Assembly (NCBI GenBank): GCA_024233005.1
Contig: JACKQE010000024.1
Location: 1-35,439, forward strand
DNA length: 35,439 nt
Source of the DNA: Akkermansiaceae bacterium
Lineage (GTDB): Bacteria > Verrucomicrobiota > Verrucomicrobiia > Verrucomicrobiales > DEV007
Direction of reading: 5' to 3'
Below are positions 1-8,815 of the stretch, in pieces; the first letter of the stretch is position 1, and every line of letters begins with the position of its first letter. A program made the position numbers and the translations under genes. Below the pieces are notes generated by a model that was not told the DNA's origin, did no database searches, and was given only the letters and a program-made list of their open reading frames with translations.

Positions 1-1889
1 AAAAACTCGGCCCGGAATCCGAAGGCTACCAGACCCTGGTTCGTTGGATCAGCGAGGGGATGCCCTACGGATCCGAAACCGACCCGACCATTGCCTCGAT
101 CGAGGTCCAGCCTTCCCGGCTCACGATGAAGGTGAACACCACCCAGGCCCTCAAGGTAACAGCGCACTATTCCGACGGGAGTTCCCGGGATGTCACCGGC
201 ATGGCGCTGTACGAAGCGAATGACAAAAGCATGGCCGGAGTCAGCCGGGAAGGGGTCGTCCAGACGCTCGACATTCCCGGCAATGTGGCGGTGATGGTGC
301 GCTACTCCGGTCTTGTCTCGGTCTTCAGCATTTCCATTCCCCTCGGGGCTCCCGTCGGGGAACTGCCGGCACCGAACAATTTCATCGACGATTTCATCTT
401 CGCGAATCTGAAGGTGATCGGAGTGCCGCCCTCCGCAGTCTGTGATGACGCGACCTTCCTCCGTCGCGTTTCGTTGGACATCGCAGGGCGGTTGCCGACC
501 TTGGAAGAGGTGAAGGCCTTCCAAGCGGTCACAGATCCCAAAAAGCGGGAGTTGGCGATCGATTCGCTTCTCGCCAGTCCGGATTACGCGGATTACTTCG
601 CCAACAAGTGGACCGCGCTGTTGAAAAACAAGCGGGAAGACGCGGCCGACATCACGGCCAACTTCGCCTTTCATGCCTGGATGCGGGACAACCTGCTGGC
701 CAACCAGCCCTATGATCAATTGGTCCGCCAGATTCTGGGAGCCACCGGAACCATCGTGTCCAATCCGCCGGTCGCCTGGTACAAACGCGTCAAGGAACCT
801 AACCAGCAGTTGGAGGATGTCGCCCAATTGTTCCTCGGAGTGCGGATGCAGTGCGCCCAATGCCATCACCATCCTTTCGAACGCTGGAGCCAGCACGACT
901 ACTATGCCCTGTCGGCGTTCTTCAGCCAGGTGGGACGCAAACCGACCGCCATCGCCGGGGAGGATCTCATTTTCCACAAGCGCGGCTTGGCCGAAGTGGA
1001 AAACAAGAAGACTGGGAAAAAGGTCCGTCCCGCCGCCCTTGGTCAGACCCCGCCCGAGATTCTGCCCGACGAAGACCCCCGGCTTCAATTGGCGGACTGG
1101 ATGGCCGGGAAAGACAACCCGTTCTTCGCCAAGGCGTTGGTGAACCGCTATTGGAAACATTTTTTCAAGCGGGGGCTCGTCGAACCCGAGGACGACATCC
1201 GTGACACCAATCCGGCGACCAATCCGGAATTGCTTGAGGCGTTGGCGAAGCATTTTGTGGAGAGCGGCTTCGATCTCAAGGCGGTGGTCCGTGTCATCAC
1301 CCGGAGCCGGACCTACCAGCTCAGCGCGATGCCCAACGATTATAACGCGATCGACAGCCAGAACTTTTCCCACTTCTACCCCAAGCGTCTCCAGGCGGAG
1401 GTGCTGCTCGACGGCATCGACCTGCTCACGCAAGCCAAGACGGACTTCGCCGATCTGCCTCCCGGCACGCGCGCCATTGCGCTGCCCGACAACAGCTACA
1501 ACAGGGCGGCGCCCTTTCTCAAAGTCTTCGGACGTCCCGAGGGGGCCAGTGTGTGCGAATGTGAACGGGTGCAGTCCTCGAGCTTGGCGCAGAGCCTTCA
1601 CCTCATGAATTCCGCCGAGATCAAAGGCAAACTGGCTTTCGCCAACGGCCGGGCCGACCGGCTTTCCAAAGCGGACGTTCCCGTGGCGGAAGGCATCAAG
1701 GAAATCTATCTCAGCGCTTTCGGCAGGGAACCCTCCGGGGAAGAATACAGCATTGCGGAAGACTTTCTGGCCAAGCCACGGACGGATGCCGCCGGCAAGC
1801 CGGTGGACGCGTTGCGCTCCAAGCGGTTGGCCTACGAGGATCTCCTGTGGGCCATTCTGAACACCAAGGAGTTTCTCTACAACCACTGA
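1..1889 (+). CDS. DUF1549/DUF1553 protein with Big2-like domain, 5' end outside window
   Basis: The reading frame is open from the first complete codon (base 3) to the stop, so the gene starts upstream; the ATG at 60 is internal. The order seen is an Ig-like Big2 domain (about 95-340), a DUF1549 region (about 390-990) and a DUF1553 region (about 1090-1860). A CAQCH motif at 852-866, followed by two more histidines, fits covalent c-type heme binding within DUF1549. In planctomycetes and verrucomicrobia such proteins are large exported cytochrome-like proteins, usually paired with DUF1501 proteins, as here with the gene at 7345. The missing N-terminus often carries another cytochrome c domain. 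The enzymatic role of the family is not established. The family call is firm; function is unknown. Confidence 0.9.
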   Translation, partial: KLGPESEGYQTLVRWISEGMPYGSETDPTIASIEVQPSRLTMKVNTTQALKVTAHYSDGSSRDVTGMALYEANDKSMAGVSREGVVQTLDIPGNVAVMVRYSGLVSVFSISIPLGAPVGELPAPNNFIDDFIFANLKVIGVPPSAVCDDATFLRRVSLDIAGRLPTLEEVKAFQAVTDPKKRELAIDSLLASPDYADYFANKWTALLKNKREDAADITANFAFHAWMRDNLLANQPYDQLVRQILGATGTIVSNPPVAWYKRVKEPNQQLEDVAQLFLGVRMQCAQCHHHPFERWSQHDYYALSAFFSQVGRKPTAIAGEDLIFHKRGLAEVENKKTGKKVRPAALGQTPPEILPDEDPRLQLADWMAGKDNPFFAKALVNRYWKHFFKRGLVEPEDDIRDTNPATNPELLEALAKHFVESGFDLKAVVRVITRSRTYQLSAMPNDYNAIDSQNFSHFYPKRLQAEVLLDGIDLLTQAKTDFADLPPGTRAIALPDNSYNRAAPFLKVFGRPEGASVCECERVQSSSLAQSLHLMNSAEIKGKLAFANGRADRLSKADVPVAEGIKEIYLSAFGREPSGEEYSIAEDFLAKPRTDAAGKPVDALRSKRLAYEDLLWAILNTKEFLYNH

Positions 1890-1911
1890 GGGCGGGGGAG
1901 CCTGTCCCGGT

Positions 1912-2412
1912 TCACCTGATGTCTGTCTCCAGACCGATGGCCCCTTCAAAGGCCCGGTGCAGTTGGCTGGTTTGCCGGGCCCCGAGTTTCTGACCGAACT
2001 GGGCCACCACATACAGTCCGGCGAGACCTCCGAGAATCGGGATCAGCAGCCAGAAACACCAAGGGGAGCCGTCCACGAGGCACTGGGACACGCCCACCAC
2101 CGCGGCCACCACCGCCAAAAATCCCAGCAGAAAATAGCCGTAGAGAAAGAGCGACCAGACGTTGGGATTCGGGCCGTAAATGCCTTCCACCAGCGTTTTG
2201 CCATCTTCCGTTGGTTCCAGGCTCAGATTCAACTGCGGTGACCAGAAATGTTGGTCCTTCACGGGGATCCGCAGGCTGATGAATTGGGGAAAGCATCTCA
2301 CTTCACAGGAGCCGGCCTCCTGCTCCAGCCGGGCCCGCAGGTGTTCCTGCAGGCTGTCGGGAGCCTGGTCCACGGTTTGCCGGAACCGGGGGCGGATGTG
2401 CAAGCTGGTCAT
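1912..2412 (-). CDS. Small two-helix membrane protein of unknown function
   Basis: 166 residues on the minus strand between two plus-strand genes, converging with the DUF1549 gene 22 bases away. The N-terminal 85 residues are soluble, and two hydrophobic segments follow (about residues 89-110 and 118-138). A short charged tail ends the protein. The start is the ATG at 2412. I do not recognise a named family. The soluble part could be a small sensor or binding domain facing one side of the membrane. The clean hydrophobic pattern and the lack of a better reading frame support a real gene. It is oriented away from the gene at 2680, so the 267 bases between them should hold both promoters; I see no convincing promoter there. 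Confidence 0.7.
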   Translation of the reverse strand: MTSLHIRPRFRQTVDQAPDSLQEHLRARLEQEAGSCEVRCFPQFISLRIPVKDQHFWSPQLNLSLEPTEDGKTLVEGIYGPNPNVWSLFLYGYFLLGFLAVVAAVVGVSQCLVDGSPWCFWLLIPILGGLAGLYVVAQFGQKLGARQTSQLHRAFEGAIGLETDIR

Positions 2413-2679
2413 GACCGAAACCAGTTTGCGCTTTTTCCGGGGTTCGTGTCAATCTCCACCGACTGCGAAACCGGCTGAAAATCGGCGGGATGAAACGCAA
2501 CGACCGGAGAGGCCGCGGGGCGAATGGGCGCCCTGCAGGCCAGGGAAGGGGAACGTTGGATCGTCCAGTGGATGCGGCAACGAGTATCAGCTGGCGCGAA
2601 TATGCCAAAGATAGCCGTTGTTGCGGCCCTTGTTGGATCGATGCAACGGCAGCATTATTAAGATCTCTTGATTCTGGCC

Positions 2680-4956
2680 ATGTTCAATCGCTCCCCACTT
2701 ACCGCTCTGTTGGCTCTCGCCATGATTCTTCCCGCCGCTGCGGTGAACGCCCAACTGGTCGTGCTTCCCGCTCCCCGGTTGCTCACGACGATGCCGATGG
2801 GCGGACAAGCCGGGACCTCGGTGGAGGTGACCATCACCGGCGAGAACATCGAGAACGTCACCGAGTTGCTGTTCTCCACGCCCAAGATCACCGCGAAACC
2901 GGTGACCGATGCGCAAGGCAAAGCGGTCGAGGGCAAGTTTTTGGTGACCATCGCAGCGGATGCTCCGGTCGGAGTCTATGATGCCCGGGTGCTTTCCCGG
3001 TTGGGGATTTCCTCGGCGCGTGCCTTTTCGGTCGGAACCTTGCCGGAGCTGACCCGCACCGCGCCGAACAACTCGGTGGAGACCGCCCTGAAGCTGCCTG
3101 TCAATTCCATCTGCAACGCCACCATGACCAAGCGGGCGGTGGATTTCTATGCGTTCGAAGGCAAAAAAGGACGCCGGGTTGCAGTCGATTGTGCCGCGGC
3201 CGGGATTGATTCGAAGCTCACGCCGGTTGTCATCATCGCCGATGCCAAAGGCGCTGACCTCCTGGTCAACCGCACCGGTGGTGTCATTGATTTTATTCCC
3301 CCGGCCGATGGCACGTTTTTGGTGAAAGTGAACGACCTGACCTACCAGGGAGGTGAGCGGCATTTCTATCGGCTCGCCCTGAGGGACGTGGTCGGCGATG
3401 GTCCCGCGCCGCGCCAGCCGTCGACGACTCTGGTGAGCGCGGTGTCCTGGCCGCCGCCGGGATTTCCGGAAACTGCGCCGGCCGCGGAAACCGAGCCGAA
3501 CAACCGTCCTGCCGAAGCTCAGAAAATCACGCTTCCCTGTGATCTGTCCGGCAGTTTCTTTCCGGCGGCCGATGTGGACACTTACGAGTTTTCCGCCAAA
3601 AAAGGAGAGATCTGGTGGGTCGAGGTTGCCTCCGAAAGGCTTGGGCTTCCGACCGATCCGTTCGTGCTGGTGCAACAGGTGACCAAGACCGGCGGTCAGG
3701 AAACGCTCACCGATGTGGCTGAACTGTATGACATCAACAGCCCGGTCAAGGTTTCCAGCAATGGATACTCCTACGACGGGCCGCCCTATAATGTCGGGTC
3801 GCCGGATGTGTTGGGCAAATTCGAGATCAAAGAGGATGGCGTGCACCGGCTGCAGGTGCGGGATCTCTTCGGTGGCACCCGGAACGTCAAGGAGAATTCC
3901 TACCGGCTGATCGTGCGCAAGGCCACTCCCGACTTTGCGCTGGGGGCTTGGGCTGTGCATATGACGCTGCGCAATGGCGACCGCGCTGCCTTCTCCAAGC
4001 CGATCGCGTTGCGGGCAGGGGGGGCGATGGTCCTCGAAGTCCTGGCCGTTCGACGGGATGGGTTTGATGGTGAGATTGAACTGGGAATGGAAGGGCTGCC
4101 GGCCGGGGTAACCGCTGGCGGGCTGAGGATTCCAGCTGGGAAATCGGTCGGCCACGTCGTCATCAGCGCGAATGCCACAGCAAAAACCGGGCACGCCCTG
4201 GTCAGGATGTCCGGCCGGGCCAACATCGATGGCAAGGAGGTGACTCGGCCCTGCCGGCTCGCTTCGATGGCCTGGCCGGTCAAGGATGCCAAGCAGGAAA
4301 TACCCAGTCCCCGCTTGTTTGATGACATTCCAGTTTCGGTCACCGAAGCGGAGGCTGCTCCGCTGACGATCACCGCCGCCGAGGAGAAAGTGTGGGAAGT
4401 GCCGCAGGGCGGGTCCTTGAAGATCCCGCTCAAAGCGGTATGGCGCGGCGAGTTTTCCGGGACTTCCGTCAAGCTGAAAGCCTATGGCACCGGCTTTGAC
4501 GGCATGAAAGAGATCGAGCTGCCGGTGAAAGGCACCGCCACCGAGGCTGTCTTTGATCTGGCCGCCTTGAAGACCCCTCCGGGAGAGTACACGATCGCCT
4601 TTTACGGCAGCGCGGTCGCCAAATACTCCTACAACCCGGATGCTGTCAAAGCCGCCGAAGCGGCCCAAAAAAAGGCCGAAGCAGAGGCCGCCAAGATCGC
4701 CTCCGAGGCCAAGAAACTGGCCGGGGACGCGGCCAATGCTCCGGCGGATAAGAAATCCGAAATGGCCAACGCCGCCAAGATCGCGGCGGAAAAGCAGAAG
4801 CAGGCCGAAGCGCTCATGGCCGAGGCCGCGAAGAAAGTGCAAGTGGTCACCGACGCCGCCGCTCCTAAAGACATTGTGGACATTTTTGTCTCCGCTCCGA
4901 TCCGGGTGACCGTCAAACCCGCCCCGGAAGCCGCCGCCGTCACCGCCAAGCAATGA
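2680..4956 (+). CDS. Secreted PPC-domain protein with C-terminal Ala/Lys-rich coiled coil
   Basis: 758 residues from the ATG at 2680. A TTG four codons earlier is possible, but the ATG gives a normal signal peptide ending near AVNA at residue 24. An IPT/TIG-like Ig fold follows (about residues 25-105), then two pre-peptidase C-terminal (PPC-like) beta domains (about 125-215 and 265-410). These are recognisable by their 'N..E.A..L' lead-in and 'vDfYaFe.kkG' strand pattern. Residues about 650-735 are an alanine, lysine and glutamate-rich coiled coil. No catalytic motif is visible. In PVC genomes such proteins sit beside DUF1501 and cytochrome/WD40 genes as exported accessory or adhesion proteins. 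The stop overlaps the next start by four bases (ATGA), so the two are co-translated. Confidence 0.85.
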   Translation: MFNRSPLTALLALAMILPAAAVNAQLVVLPAPRLLTTMPMGGQAGTSVEVTITGENIENVTELLFSTPKITAKPVTDAQGKAVEGKFLVTIAADAPVGVYDARVLSRLGISSARAFSVGTLPELTRTAPNNSVETALKLPVNSICNATMTKRAVDFYAFEGKKGRRVAVDCAAAGIDSKLTPVVIIADAKGADLLVNRTGGVIDFIPPADGTFLVKVNDLTYQGGERHFYRLALRDVVGDGPAPRQPSTTLVSAVSWPPPGFPETAPAAETEPNNRPAEAQKITLPCDLSGSFFPAADVDTYEFSAKKGEIWWVEVASERLGLPTDPFVLVQQVTKTGGQETLTDVAELYDINSPVKVSSNGYSYDGPPYNVGSPDVLGKFEIKEDGVHRLQVRDLFGGTRNVKENSYRLIVRKATPDFALGAWAVHMTLRNGDRAAFSKPIALRAGGAMVLEVLAVRRDGFDGEIELGMEGLPAGVTAGGLRIPAGKSVGHVVISANATAKTGHALVRMSGRANIDGKEVTRPCRLASMAWPVKDAKQEIPSPRLFDDIPVSVTEAEAAPLTITAAEEKVWEVPQGGSLKIPLKAVWRGEFSGTSVKLKAYGTGFDGMKEIELPVKGTATEAVFDLAALKTPPGEYTIAFYGSAVAKYSYNPDAVKAAEAAQKKAEAEAAKIASEAKKLAGDAANAPADKKSEMANAAKIAAEKQKQAEALMAEAAKKVQVVTDAAAPKDIVDIFVSAPIRVTVKPAPEAAAVTAKQ

Positions 4957-7313
4957 ACCATCCTAGATCCAGCACTGTGCCATCTGCCGCCAAGCTGGGC
5001 ATGTCCGCCATGGTCTTGGCCTGGGTCGGAATGCCCTCATTGCAAGGCGCGGAACCCGACTTCTATCGCGATGTGTTTCCGTTCCTCAAGGCGAACTGCC
5101 TCGCGTGCCACAACAAAACCACCACCAAGGCCGGGCTCAACATGGAGACGCCCGAGTTCATGAAAAAGGGGGGGGATTCCGGTCCGGGGATCGTTCCGGG
5201 GAAGGGAGCGGAGAGCCTCATCGTCGAGGCTTCCGTCCACTCGGACGACATTGAAATGCCGCCGCCGAACAACAAATCGGGAGCGATCCGGCTGACGCCC
5301 GCGGAAATCGCGGTGCTCAAAACCTGGATCGACCAGGGGGCGAAAGCCTCGGTGCAGCAGGAACGTCAGGTCACCTGGAAGCCGCTCGCTCCCGGGGTCG
5401 ATCCGATTTACAGCATTGCCTTGACCCAGGATGGGCGTTATGCCGCCTGTGGTCGGTCGAACCGTCTCTTTCTCTATGATCTGGCCACCCGCAGTTTGAT
5501 CACGGAAATCAAGGATCCGGCCGAAACCTCCGGAGGGGCGCACCGGGCCATGATTCAATCGCTCGCGTTCAGTCCGGATGGCACGCGGCTCGCCAGCGGC
5601 AGTTTCCGCGAGGTCAAAATTTGGCGGCTCCAGCCAGGCGCGACGCCTGCTTCTGCTTCTGCGCCCGCCTCCGCCGCCGTTCCGCCGGGTCCCTCCGATG
5701 AGGCTTTGCTCAAGAAACTGGCCGACTCGGCGAAGGTGGCCATCGTGACCCATTCCCTCTCCGCCGATGGCAAGCAGGTTGTCACAGGGTGCGCGGATGG
5801 TTCGGTGCGTGTCTGGGAGACTGCCAGCGGCAAAGTCCTCGCAGAACTGCGCGGAGGCGCGGCCTTATCCCGGAAGATGGCCGAGTTGGAATGGGTCGTG
5901 GCCCGTCAGGCGCTGGAGCAGGCCTTTCAGAAGACCGAGGTAACCCGCATCGAAGCGCAGAACAAGGCGCTCGACGAACTCCTGAAGAAGGCGAACGATG
6001 CCATCGTGGCCATGAAAAAAGTGCTGCCCGAGAAGCAGAAAGAGGTCAAGCCGGCCCAGGAAGCCACTGCCGCAGCGCAGAAAGTGGTCGATGACATCGC
6101 CGCTCAAATTGCCAAGCTCCCCGGCGGCACACCCGATCCCGCCTTGGAAAAGCAACTCAAGGACGCGCAGGAAAAGCTCGCTCCGGTTGCCATGAAGGAG
6201 ACGTCCGCGCTGGCCGCCGTTTCCGCGACCGAAAACAACATCAAGGATGCCGGCGTGGAAGTGAAACGGATCACCGACTCCAAAGCAAAAAATGCGGAAG
6301 CACTGGCTGCCGCCACTGCCACCATGGAAGCCGCCAAGAAGACACAAGAGAAAGCCGCTGCCGACCTGGCGGCGGTGAAGCAGTCAGTCGACAAGCCGTC
6401 CGTCAAGCCGGTCGCCGTCGCCCTGTCAACGGACGGGCAGCGTGTCGCGTCCGTGTTCGACGACGGAAGGCTGACCGTCTGGGCGATGGCCACCGGCACG
6501 CCGATTGAGGAATTGCCCGGAAGCCCCGCGGCCGGGGGCAAGTTGGACTCCCTTCCTGAGGGGACCTTTTCCGCCGTCGCGCCCGACGGCAAGGTCCGGA
6601 TCACTGCCGCAGCCGCCGACTGGGTTCTGGAGCGGACCTTGGGAGGGGACAAGGATCACACCCTGTTTGCCGACCGGGTCAATGCCGTGCGGTTCAGTCC
6701 GGATGGAAAACTGCTGGCGACCGGAGGAGGCGAGCCTTCCCGTTCCGGCGACGTGGTTTTGTGCGACGCCGTTTCCGGCAAGGTCACCAAGAAGTGGAAA
6801 GACCTTCACGACGACATTGTGATGAGTCTCGATTTTTCCCCCGATGGACAGCTTCTGGCCTCCGGAGCGGCCGACAAAATCGCCCGGGTCACCAGCATTG
6901 CTTCCGGAAAACTGGTGAATCTATTGGAAGGGCACACCCACTACGTGATGGGCGTCGCCTTTCGTGCCGACGGTCGTGTCCTCGCCACGGCGGGAGCGGA
7001 CGGAGTGGTCATCTCCTGGGACATGATTCTGGGTGAGCGGAAGAAGAAGATTGAGGGATGGACCAAAGAGGTCACCTCCCTGCAATTCATTGGCGCGACC
7101 AACCAGATCGTCACGTCCGCGGGGGACAACCGGTTGCGCATTGTCAACGATGAGGGAACCGAAGTCCGCGCCATTGCGGGACTTCCCGACTTCATGCAGG
7201 CCGCGGCCAGCACTTCCAACGGGGCCCTGCTGATCGGCGGCGGCGAAGACAGCACCCTCCGGATCTGGAATGGATCGGATGGCAAAGAACTGGCCGCTTT
7301 TGGAATGAAGTAA
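4953..7313 (+). CDS. Planctomycete-type cytochrome c fused to WD40 beta-propeller with long coiled-coil insert
   Basis: 786 residues, overlapping the previous stop by four bases. After a signal-like segment ending near residue 33 comes a PSCyt1-type domain with CLACH at residues 49-53 and a 'DIEMPPP' segment before its last helix. WD40-like repeats follow from about 145 to 290. A roughly 180-residue coiled coil rich in Ala, Lys and Glu (about 295-475) then interrupts the propeller, and further WD40 repeats run from about 480 to the end ('FSPDGklLAtgg', 'SLDFSPDGQLLASGAADK'). The family is common in planctomycetes and verrucomicrobia and probably acts at the cell envelope in electron transfer or as a scaffold. 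The propeller split by a coiled coil is the notable trait. Confidence 0.9.
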   Translation: MNHPRSSTVPSAAKLGMSAMVLAWVGMPSLQGAEPDFYRDVFPFLKANCLACHNKTTTKAGLNMETPEFMKKGGDSGPGIVPGKGAESLIVEASVHSDDIEMPPPNNKSGAIRLTPAEIAVLKTWIDQGAKASVQQERQVTWKPLAPGVDPIYSIALTQDGRYAACGRSNRLFLYDLATRSLITEIKDPAETSGGAHRAMIQSLAFSPDGTRLASGSFREVKIWRLQPGATPASASAPASAAVPPGPSDEALLKKLADSAKVAIVTHSLSADGKQVVTGCADGSVRVWETASGKVLAELRGGAALSRKMAELEWVVARQALEQAFQKTEVTRIEAQNKALDELLKKANDAIVAMKKVLPEKQKEVKPAQEATAAAQKVVDDIAAQIAKLPGGTPDPALEKQLKDAQEKLAPVAMKETSALAAVSATENNIKDAGVEVKRITDSKAKNAEALAAATATMEAAKKTQEKAAADLAAVKQSVDKPSVKPVAVALSTDGQRVASVFDDGRLTVWAMATGTPIEELPGSPAAGGKLDSLPEGTFSAVAPDGKVRITAAAADWVLERTLGGDKDHTLFADRVNAVRFSPDGKLLATGGGEPSRSGDVVLCDAVSGKVTKKWKDLHDDIVMSLDFSPDGQLLASGAADKIARVTSIASGKLVNLLEGHTHYVMGVAFRADGRVLATAGADGVVISWDMILGERKKKIEGWTKEVTSLQFIGATNQIVTSAGDNRLRIVNDEGTEVRAIAGLPDFMQAAASTSNGALLIGGGEDSTLRIWNGSDGKELAAFGMK

Positions 7314-7344
7314 GCTGAATTGTCATCCATTCTTCCCACCACCC

Positions 7345-8769
7345 ATGTCGACCATGATTGATCCCACTTCCCCTCTGGGCCGCTGCGCCGGTCCGCTGAA
7401 TCGCCGCGGTTTCATGCAGATCGGACTGACCGGCATGGCCTCCCTCTCCTGGCCCGCCCTGCTCAAACTCCGGGCGGAAAACGCCCTGAAACCCGCCAGC
7501 GAGAGAAAAGCCATCATCATGGTGTGGCTCCCGGGCGGCCAGTCGCATGTCGACACCTACGATCCCAAGCCGGACATTGGCAGCGAATACCGCGGTCCGT
7601 TCAAAACCATCTCCACCAAGGTGCCCGGCATGCAGTTGACTGAACTGCTGCCGATGAATGCGAAGATCGCCGACAAGTTCACCATCCTGCGCTCGATGAA
7701 CCAGAAGGCCGGTGGTCATCCGGCGGGCTCGATGCAGATGCTTTCGGGGGATTCCGACGAGCGTGACAAGCCGAAGCCGAGACTCCCCGACTGGATGTCG
7801 GTGGCCCACTACCTGCGCTCGAAAGAAGGGAAGCGGACCAATCCATTGCCCAACTACGTGGGGGTCAACCCGCCGCTGGAATACAACGGCCCCGCCTATC
7901 TGGGCGACGCCTTCATGCCGTTCTCGGTCAGCGACGATCCGAACCGTCCCAACTTTGCCGTGCCGAACATCGGGCTTTCGGATCTGGCCGAAACGCGGCG
8001 CCTCAGCGACCGGGTGGTGCTGCGCAAGGGCTTGGACAAACTGGAGCGCGCCTTTGACCGGCAAAACGAACTCGGCGCCCTCGATGAATTCGAAACCCAG
8101 GCGATGACCCTGCTCACCAATCCTCAGACGCGCGATGCCTTTGATCTGGGCAAAGAGGACGCCGCCACCCGCGACCGGTACGGTCGCAACCGCTGGGGGC
8201 AGCAATTGCTTCTGGCGCGCCGTCTCGTCGAGTCCGGGGTCGACATCGTCACCAGCAGTCTCAGCGGACCGCTTTGTGGACGGGTGGGGAACTGGGATGA
8301 CCATGCGGTGAACCAGCACCAATTCGAAGCCCTGCGGTTCCGCATGCCAACTTACGACCGGGCTGTTTCCGCTTTGATTGAGGACGTTTACGCTCGGGGG
8401 CTCGACAAGCGGGTGCTTGTGGTCGTCACCGGGGAGTTCGGCCGGACGCCGAAAATCAGCTTCGACCGCAGCACCGGGGCGGGGGATGCCAGCGCTCCCG
8501 CCGGAACCCTGCAGCCGGGACGCGACCACTGGCCGCGCGCCTTCTCCAACATTTGGGCCGGAGGCGGCCTGCAGACCGGCGGCATCATCGGCGCGAGCGA
8601 CAAGCGCGGCGAGGACGTGGTGGAGAGGCCTTGCGGCCCGGGCGATTTCCTCGCCACGATCTATCATCACCTCGGCATCGATTCCTCCAAGATCACGATC
8701 AAAGACTTCAACGGACGCCCAACCCCGATCGTCGATCATGGACGCCCGATTCCCGAGTTGATTGCTTGA
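7345..8769 (+). CDS. DUF1501 protein with Tat signal
   Basis: 474 residues. The N-terminus has a twin-arginine motif, NRRGFMQIG (Arg20-Arg21), followed by a hydrophobic stretch, so the protein is probably exported folded. The body matches DUF1501, a sulfatase/phosphatase-superfamily fold, with the family features 'VWLPGGQSHVDTYDPK', 'GGHPAGSMQML' and 'VVVTGEFGRTPK' and a histidine near the end ('DFLATIYHHLG'). DUF1501 proteins are encoded next to DUF1549/DUF1553 proteins in PVC genomes, and that pairing is present here. It lies 31 bases after the cytochrome/WD40 gene and is probably in the same transcript. The start at 7345 has a C-rich leader and no Shine-Dalgarno. The substrate is unknown. 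Confidence 0.93.
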   Translation: MSTMIDPTSPLGRCAGPLNRRGFMQIGLTGMASLSWPALLKLRAENALKPASERKAIIMVWLPGGQSHVDTYDPKPDIGSEYRGPFKTISTKVPGMQLTELLPMNAKIADKFTILRSMNQKAGGHPAGSMQMLSGDSDERDKPKPRLPDWMSVAHYLRSKEGKRTNPLPNYVGVNPPLEYNGPAYLGDAFMPFSVSDDPNRPNFAVPNIGLSDLAETRRLSDRVVLRKGLDKLERAFDRQNELGALDEFETQAMTLLTNPQTRDAFDLGKEDAATRDRYGRNRWGQQLLLARRLVESGVDIVTSSLSGPLCGRVGNWDDHAVNQHQFEALRFRMPTYDRAVSALIEDVYARGLDKRVLVVVTGEFGRTPKISFDRSTGAGDASAPAGTLQPGRDHWPRAFSNIWAGGGLQTGGIIGASDKRGEDVVERPCGPGDFLATIYHHLGIDSSKITIKDFNGRPTPIVDHGRPIPELIA

Positions 8770-8815
8770 GCGTGACTCCGAACGGATCCCTCTGAAACCG
8801 GCCAGATCTCCTTCC

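Noticed and set aside
2587..4953. A 788-codon open frame on the minus strand
   Set aside because: It lies opposite the PPC-domain gene, has low-complexity Gly/Arg/His-rich sequence and no family resemblance; such shadows are common in GC-rich DNA.
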